NCBI GenBank assembly: GCA_029168955.1
Contig: JAPDOI010000009.1
Coordinates: 4,018,501 to 4,082,500, forward strand
Origin: Aplectana chamaeleonis
Lineage: Eukaryota; Nematoda; Chromadorea; Rhabditida; Cosmocercidae
Direction of reading: 5' to 3'
DNA length: 64,000 bases
Shown here: positions 57,485 through 64,000 of the stretch, piece by piece
Layout: every line of letters begins with the position of its first letter
How positions within the stretch are numbered: the stretch's first letter is position 1
The notes under the pieces: model-generated
The model's database searches: none
The model's input: only the letters and a program-made list of their open reading frames with translations
What the model was told of the DNA's origin: nothing
Made by a program: the position numbers and the translations under genes

Positions 57485-58370
57485 TATTACCGGCCGGATC
57501 CTGGACGCATGCAGGGCTGAACAACACCCTACCCGTGATCCAACCACCATCGTCCCCAGACGAGTCAGACCAGGAGATAAGGCCGCTTGGATTGCGCGAA
57601 GGGTTCTGTTAGGCTCGCCGTTTGCCCTCGGATCGCCCGGTGTTTCACGTAATACGCAGGCGTTAGTTATTGCAGTTTCGCGTCAAAATAGGGCGCTAGT
57701 GTATAAACGGTCTCACCACTAACTCACCAAAGAGGAGCTCAGTGATCCTTCAGACTTCTCAGACAATAGGTGTGGACTGACCGCTGGCAGTCAAGGCCTC
57801 TTCGGGCGATACGCCACCAAGTTGCGGGCCGATCGCTGTCCACCTTTTCCTTGCCGGGCGGATCGCTGCCTCTCATTGTCTCCGCGGACGGATCGTTGCG
57901 TTTTGGCGGGCGGATAGCGGCACCTGGTAAAGTTCATCACGCTAGCGGGCGGATCGCCGGCAATCTCTAAAACGGCGATCCGCCGCAACCTGTCAGCGAT
58001 CCGCCCGCAACCTGCCAGCGATCCGCTCGCAAGGGCTTTGATAGCCAGCGATCCGCCCGCTTAGGTTTTACACGGTGAAACTTGTCAATTATTGACGAGT
58101 TCTTTTCTGGTATCTCTACCATGCGCTGGCTACTGGCGGGAGGGGATGTCGATCCGCCCGCACAAAGCCAGCGATCCGCCCGCACCTACTACCTGAGTTC
58201 TCAGACAGTAACACCGGTCGGATCGCTGGCGCAAGGCCGGCCAAAGAACGCCCACCTATGCGATCTAACCGCCATTGCTCAGGGATCATTCCGGCAGCGA
58301 TATATTGCCGGACTGATCCCGGGACGATGTCCGTTGGATGGCGGGGTGAGTGTTGCTCCTTATGAAGTAG
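57485..58370. mobile_element. Large imperfect palindrome with GCGGGCGGATCGCTGG repeats
   Basis: Left half has several forward GGGCGGATCGC motifs (about 57770-57960); right half has the complement GCGATCCGCCCGC (about 57970-58200). Outer segments also mirror: GGGCTGAACAACACCCTACC near 57516 against GGGTGAGTGTTGCTCC near 58345, and ACAGTATTACCGG against ACAGTAACACCGG. The centre is near 57965. No transposase frame. Confidence 0.75.
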
Positions 58371-60020
58371 TACGCGTGTATAAACAATTAGACACTTATA
58401 TTTTCCCGGCACGTCATGTTAACTTCAAAAACTAACAATCTTTGAGTTGATATCTTCGCAAGACTTTGAGTTCGAATTAAATACCACTGCCTCCTCCTAG
58501 CTTCAAGATGGTCCATGAGCCTCACCCTATCTGGCGTTATTTCCACACTGACGGCTCTCTCGCACGAGCTCTACCAAACTCCACAAAACGGACCACTTCT
58601 TATTCTCGCCCCCAACATCATGTGCTATCTGATGCTCATCAAGCATAACATAGAAGCTTTTGGTGTGGAGAAAAAACGAAAAACCATGATTGATTGGACA
58701 ATGTCCTCAGACGGGGACATGACATAGAGGTATATCACATTGCAGCTGCAGAATGTTGCACTTTTTCCATCGATGCGGCTGAGTCTGAGTAAAATTAAAT
58801 TTGACTTCTAGTCAAGATCTATAAGTTAGTGCATCAGTAAATCCTCTTTAAAAGCCACCGTCATGACCATGGTGCCCTTAGCAACGATGCTTCGAGTGCA
58901 GTCGTCGGCCTCCTGCGTCCTCGATTCTTAAACTTATATGTAGAGTTTTTGAAGAATTATACCTCATATTTAGTATTATAACATGACACGATACTCAAAA
59001 ACAGCATTTACGATGGATTTTTTGTACAAATCTGGCTTTGCCTGAGAATCCGATCCGACACTAATTTTGTCATCGGGTGGTATGTAAGATCCCCACGACC
59101 GCTCGGAGTTAGAGGAAGTCTAACGGCAAAGTTTTTTTTTTGAAAAGTGTGCTCCTACATACTTCCTGCTTCTACTACTTAACTGCATGATTGTTCAATC
59201 GTAATTCAACTAAATCCTGACTGCCCACCGTTACAGCTGCCCTTTCCAATTCTCTTTTGCAAGAAGAAAAATTGCATCGATCACTGACGTTTCTAGGAAT
59301 TTCTAGGCTTTTTAGCTCTGAGTGATGTTGGTTCTTCTCTGCCTAAAATCCTTGTTGCGGCTCTTGCTCTTCAAGATGTCGTCGTTGAAACTGCCCTCGA
59401 CGTTTTGAGTAAATGCTTCATCCCTGGGGAGAGTCCCGCTCACACTCTCAGTGGGCGGCCGAGGCGGCGTCTTTCTTCACACATCATCCCATCAGATGCA
59501 CCACCCGGGCAGTTCTTTTTGAACACCGGAAACCCTCTGATTTTCTGCTATTCAACGCAATTTCTGCGTGCTTCCTTTGAGTTCCTTTGAGACTGTGAAA
59601 AAACGCTGGTGTTTCTGCACTTCTGATTGAGAATTTTTGTCTGTGCTAAACTATGATAGAATTGCTTTCTGCTATATAGGGTAGCAAGGCTTCAAACCTT
59701 ACCCCTTCGACATATAAACATATCTAATTACTTTCCATAGTCTGTCCTTCTCTATGGAAGTACCTCTCGAAACGACTCTTGAGAGAAGAGCCGGGAATAG
59801 AGAAAAAAATGCGGCTGGGAAAATTTCAAAAATCGCCCGAACGGCAACCTCGGTTTGAAATGCAACTGGATATCGCTCCGAGCGTAACTGCAGTCGTTCG
59901 CATAGCAACCGCGGTTCGCAAAGTTGTAGCGACCAGCGATTGGTCGCTAAGAGTCAACCTTGACGCGGTGACAAAAACTTTTTTGACCATTATAGTCGTG
60001 GCGTTGGTTTCCGCTCGCTA
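58371..60020. other. No recognisable feature
   Basis: Read on both strands without finding splice-supported exons, family motifs or clear repeats. Confidence 0.35.
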
Positions 60021-60025
60021 GCAAT

Positions 60026-60265
60026 CTCAGGCGATTATCGGCCCCGAGCCGTACAGAATAGGAATCGGAGCCGCCTGACAGTTTGGCTCGTTCTCCCAAT
60101 CTCCGGGCTACTGTTGTTGCTGTTCGGGCCAACCGGAATAGCCCGGACAGCAACAGCAGTGGCCCGGAAAGCAACAGCAGTGGCCCGGACAGCAACAGGA
60201 GCCGATTCGCAGAATGAAAAAACGAGCAGAACTGTCAGGCGGCTCGGGGCCGATAATCGCCTGTG
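60026..60265. mobile_element. Palindromic MITE, family B copy 2
   Basis: CTCAGGCGATTATCGGCCCC and GGGGCCGATAATCGCCTG ends with CAACAGCAGTGGCCCGGA repeats at the centre. The interior orientation is as in copy 1. Confidence 0.8.
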
Positions 60266-61046
60266 ATGACTCAGGGCCGTCAAAACACTGCGGTGCCCCT
60301 TTCTTGCTCTTCACACCGTTTCGGTCGCCCCCGTCGCCGAATGTGATCGATATTGCATCATCCAGCACTGTTCGTCGCTGCGAGAAACACCACGACTTCA
60401 CCTTGCAGGTCACTATAGGTCGCGGATTGCTGATTTTCGCTTGGAGCAGAGAGATTGCGTCGCTCGCGTTGCTTCCCGGGCCGGCTCCGAGCTGCGATTT
60501 TTCTGAGTGAGCGATCGTTCCTACTTACCGCAAGCGAACTGCTCTAATCGGGTCGCCCTGAAACAGATGGTGCCTGCTCGAAAACGAGCCATAGCTGAAG
60601 TCCTTGGACCCATGTCTGAGAGAACGTATGAGCAAGATTCTTTTTTGCCTACGAAGGCTTGGTCAGTTCCAGGGCATTCACATTTTCCGTTTTTTTGCCT
60701 ACCCTGAAGAAACCCAGACAGCAAACTTTGTGCTCGAGTGCAGTTAAAAATTCTACATCAAATTCTGTACTTCTCATCAATTTTTAAGAAAATCTATTAT
60801 CGATCGATTTTATCGACTTTTGAGAAAAGTTGCTAACATGTATACAGATCGATAGAAAATGTACAATGGCACTTACGCTCCAAGTTTGACGCCTGGAAGT
60901 GGTCAGAGAAACACGAAAATGGCCTGAATCTGCCTATTTTTTGCACTGACCTGGCCCGAAATCGAATTTTGGCAATTCGCTCTCGCGTTGTCTCAGTAGA
61001 GAGCTCTAAGACTTTAGCTATGCTATGTTTCCAAGCTGTCACCCCT
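60266..61046. other. No recognisable gene
   Basis: Non-coding as far as can be seen. A short repeat shared with 49680-49780 lies at about 60976-61020. Confidence 0.35.
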
Positions 61047-61500
61047 CTGAGAGTTTTGACCGAAAAATAGCCGCAAAATAGCCCACCAGGCTCCGCTGCG
61101 GCTCCTGGTAGGCTATTTCCCGGCTATTTCTCGGCTTTTTACGAAACGGACATGAAGCGAAAGAAAGAGCCGAGATGCGACCGAGAATAAACGAGGAGTA
61201 ACCAAAAGTAACCAAAGCGCAGCCGTCGCCGACTTGCCGGGCCACCATCCGGGGCCGCCAGCGGTTGAGCGAGGTCCACGTAACTCAAACCTGGGTGATT
61301 GAAGCGCCGGAGGTGTTGACATCTGAATCATGCCTCTGGATTGCGCCGTAAACACCTACCTACCTGAAAAGCATTATTCCTCGGCTATTTGCCGGATATC
61401 TTGCGGATATTTTGCGGCAAGCAGGCATTTCGCGGCCATTTCGCGGCTATTACGCGGCAAGCAGGCATTTGGCGGCTACTTCTCGGCTGAAACTCTCAGA
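61047..61500. mobile_element. Element with AATAGCCGCG subterminal repeats, copy 2
   Basis: TCTGAGAGTTTTGACCGAAA at the left and CTCGGCTGAAACTCTCAGA at the right. Right side has GCGGCTATTACGCGGCAAGC-type motifs repeated; inverted relative to 55738-56187. Confidence 0.75.
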
Positions 61501-61705
61501 GCCTCTGACATCATTGGATCAGTCCTTCACTGTCACATGCGGTAAGGAGGAACAAAGCCGACTTAGAGACGAGTTCTACTGGGAGAGATCAGGAAACCCT
61601 TCCAGCGTTTCCTCATTAAAAAAGACTACTGTGCGCTCTAAAACTTTGTGCATTTTGAAAAAGAGGCTTGTTGAAAAGAACAGACTATGCAATCTTTTTT
61701 TCTGA

Positions 61706-61945
61706 CTCAGGCGATTATCGGCCCCGAGCCGCCTGACAGTTCGGCTCATTTTTCCAAGCTGCGAGTCGGCTCCTGTTGCTGTCCGGGCCACTGCTGTTGC
61801 TTTCCGGACCACTGCTGTTGCTGTACGGGCTATTCCGGTTGGCCCGATCAGCAACAGCAGTAGCCCGGAGATTTGGAGAACGAGCCGAACTGTCAGGCGG
61901 CTCCGATTCCCATTCGGTGCGGCTCGGGGCTGAGAATTGCCTGAG
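61706..61945. mobile_element. Palindromic MITE, family B copy 3
   Basis: CTCAGGCGATTATCGGCCCC and GCTGAGAATTGCCTGAG ends; interior inverted relative to copies 1 and 2 (CTGTTGCTGTCCGGGCCACT first). Confidence 0.8.
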
Positions 61946-61949
61946 GATG

Positions 61950-62640
61950 TTCGCAGCAGCCGTATTGTATAAACCTGAACAGCTTTCACATTAATGTTGC
62001 TTTATGAGTTTTGATAACTACTACCCTTAAATCACTATCAAATCCAACCATATGTCACAAATCAGAGTGCGGGTGTTGTCATGGATCTGTCTCCCAAGGG
62101 TCAAGTGTTATTCTCCTACCCATTGTGCCAAATGAGCCATTAATTGGATTCCCTGTTGCTTATTAGTCCTTATTGCTCACTTATTAGAATCTGATTCTAT
62201 ATATATGTATTCGCTAGCCTTCCTACCCATGACTAAACCCTAAGTAGGTATGGCACACAACATAAAAAACGACGGATTAGAAACAGCTGGAAGCTACACA
62301 TACCTGACAATAAGATTGAGTAAATGCCGCATATGGGATTACTGAAGCATACATGAACCAGGACATCTGTCACTGCTTTGTGTCAGTTTGTCAGAATGCG
62401 CCTCTAATTTGCTTCCAGCGAAAGATGCTCTCTATTTTTATTTTCTCAAGAAGAAATTGAAAAATTTCCTTACCTTTCTTCAAAATTCAAGAGCCTCCAG
62501 GTTACTGAATTTTTCGGGACCCAACCAAAGCTTACTTTTTTACTTTTTTTTTGAAAAAAAGGGCAACTTTCTCACCTTCAACGCCCTCATTGTCATCTTG
62601 CCTCCATAGGATCCTCTTCCTGACAAACAAAAAAGAAGCT
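61950..62640. other. No recognisable feature
   Basis: AT-rich intergenic DNA without supported exons or repeats. Confidence 0.35.
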
Positions 62641-62647
62641 GCATGAG

Positions 62648-62866
62648 ATGGCTGCTCTACCCAGACTCCGGATGCTCCGCCTCGCTGGAAAATTTGGTAA
62701 AATTCATTTTGTCGAATCTCCTGACGGCATACGTGCAAGCGCGCCTGTCAGCCGTCTGCTATGGTCAGAAAGGTCTATAAAATGGTATGCTGCCATACTT
62801 ATGTATATAGTAGTAGAATTTTGGGGTTACTATCGGACTTTGAACTTCATTTGGTCAAGAAACTAA
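62648..62866 (+). CDS. Candidate 72-residue single-pass membrane protein
   Basis: The ATG frame encodes a basic N-terminus (MAALPRLRMLRLAGKFGK), then a C-terminal hydrophobic segment WYAAILMYIVVEFWGYY and a short polar tail ending in TAA. A basic amphipathic start plus one membrane segment is the plan of many small mitochondrial inner-membrane accessory subunits, but no specific subunit is recognised and an intron could start at the GTAAAA near 62693. A plain chance frame remains possible. Confidence 0.35.
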   Translation: MAALPRLRMLRLAGKFGKIHFVESPDGIRASAPVSRLLWSERSIKWYAAILMYIVVEFWGYYRTLNFIWSRN

Positions 62867-63062
62867 TTGTTTTTTTTTTCGATGTAAATCGAATATTCTA
62901 ATTTATTCTGTCTTTCTAATACTCGATTCACTAGAGAATTTTAGCTGCTCTGTCTTCAGTTATTCGGATTATTAGGAAAATCAAGGCATTTGATTTTTGT
63001 GCGTTCGGCCATTTAGTTTCATTTTATTTTTTTACGCCTATTCGATCAGAATTTCGCAACTA

Positions 63063-63339
63063 CTGTGCTTCTCTGGGCGAAATTCCGGTCCGCAATTGCG
63101 TCTTGACACGCTTTGCGGCCGCACGCGCTCGAGTCAGTCGAGTTTCCAGCGTCAAAGCCGACTCGATGTGGCTTTTTTATACAGTTTTCTCCAATTAAAT
63201 TTACTTTTCAGTTTCTAAAACCCCCTTAGAGTCAACAGATCGTCGCCTGCTGCGCTGCAAACTTCCGAATCGAAAGCGCGCGGCCGCAAAGCGTGTCGAG
63301 ACGCAATTGCGGACCGGAATTTGACCCGGAGAAGCACAA
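63063..63339. mobile_element. TA-flanked palindromic MITE, family A copy 4
   Basis: CTGTGCTTCTCTGGGCGAAA and TTTGACCCGGAGAAGCACAA, with TA at 63061-63062 and 63340-63341. Inner orientation as in copy 1. Confidence 0.8.
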
Positions 63340-63341
63340 TA

Positions 63342-63566
63342 AAGTCCGTCCGAAACAGAATGTCCGCCCACGCGGACGGCGCGCATGTCGAAGGGATGCT
63401 GCTAAGGCATTTTTCGAACTTGGAAATTGATTAGCAGTAATAGTTACGAATGGTGAATAATATCTGTTTGGAGCTGTGGGTAGGCCCACCCAAAATATTG
63501 TCTTTGCGGCTGCCGCTCCACACGCACGCCGACCGCGTGGGCGGACAGTTCCATTCGGACGGACTG
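63342..63566. mobile_element. Adjacent TA-flanked MITE, CAGTCCGTCCG ends
   Basis: AAGTCCGTCCGAAACAGAAT and ATTCGGACGGACTG ends, with an inner CCGCCCACGCGG/CCGCGTGGGCGG pair. Flanked by TA at 63340-63341 (shared with family A copy 4) and 63567-63568. Confidence 0.75.
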
Positions 63567-63569
63567 TAT

Positions 63570-64000
63570 ATCTTTTCTTCAAACATTCGATTGGTCTGGA
63601 ATTTTAATTTCATCTTTTTCTCTCGAGCAGTTGACTGATTCGGGAATTTTAACTGTCTGGTTTTTCTCAACGGTCAACTTGAGCAAAAAGTTAAGTTATT
63701 CAATTATCGAACATCCGACAGACTACGGAGATTCGATTATTCTATATGTTTTTTCTTTGAATTACTAACTTTTCCTGATATTCAGAAAATTGGGTAATTT
63801 ACGTTAGCTAAATGGCATTATATCTACTGTATGTAAGCTACAGTAAACCTCAGAATATCGAGAAACAAAGCCAAGATTCGCGTGCAAGACCACGAATCAC
63901 CCTAACAATAACGATTTGAGCCTACTCCGAAATAGTTTTCTCAGCACAAGACGTTTATCGATTTTCGATGGATTACGGTAGGCATACAGTAGTTTGGTAG
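63570..64000. other. AT-rich end of window, dispersed-repeat phrases
   Basis: 63780-64000 carries TCGATTTTCGATGGATTACG and CTACTGTATGTAAGCTACAG phrases of the family seen at 1.4-2.0, 51.9 and 53.7 kb. No gene. Confidence 0.4.

Overview
This is eukaryotic, intron-rich nuclear DNA from a nematode, most likely a clade V strongylid (hookworm-like) worm. The support is: short GT-AG exons with TTTCAG-type acceptors; a nematode-type DUF288/STELLO glycosyltransferase gene; RTE, CR1-like and mariner elements of nematode character; and very dense hairpin MITEs. The assignment to hookworm-like worms is inference from resemblance. There is no bacterial gene organisation, CRISPR array, rRNA or convincing tRNA.

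Layout. 1-7.4 kb: intergenic, made of dispersed and palindromic repeats. 7.4-20.6 kb (+): phospholipase B1-like SGNH (GDSL) hydrolase gene A, 13 exons that I could splice in continuous phase to a 435-residue type II membrane protein. Its introns hold a CR1-like retrotransposon (10.4-13.2 kb), a 1-kb palindrome with a second palindrome nested in it, a purine tract and several TTAA- or TA-flanked MITEs. 20.6-24.9 kb: repeats and an internally deleted RTE element with an (ATT)n tail. 24.9-33.2 kb (+): paralogue B of the same gene, with matching exon phases and almost identical exon lengths; its first exon was not found. 33.2-34.9 kb: a small MITE and a dead mariner. About 36.0-44.7 kb (-): a DUF288/STELLO-family gene with at least 14 exons, its introns filled by a (TTATG)n array, MITEs and a perfect 54-bp palindrome. 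45.96-48.65 kb (+): RTE retrotransposon with a frameshift, a stop and a mutated catalytic Asp. 49-64 kb: mostly repeats, with two weak gene candidates (5' exons at 54.17-54.40 kb; a 72-codon ORF at 62.65 kb).

How it fits together. The two hydrolase genes are a tandem segmental duplication (about 7.6-20.8 kb versus 24.9-33.5 kb) that also copied intron sequence, so each paralogue serves as an empty-site control for insertions in the other. This gives direct evidence that one 652-bp TTAA-flanked element inserted five bases inside a splice donor. No new multi-gene system is apparent. The most distinctive content is the duplicated ecto-lipase pair and the zoo of non-autonomous palindromic elements: several TTAA families, TA families, a TTA (Harbinger-like) family, and elements with arrays of subterminal motifs. 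All exon models are manual readings of the sequence without transcript support.
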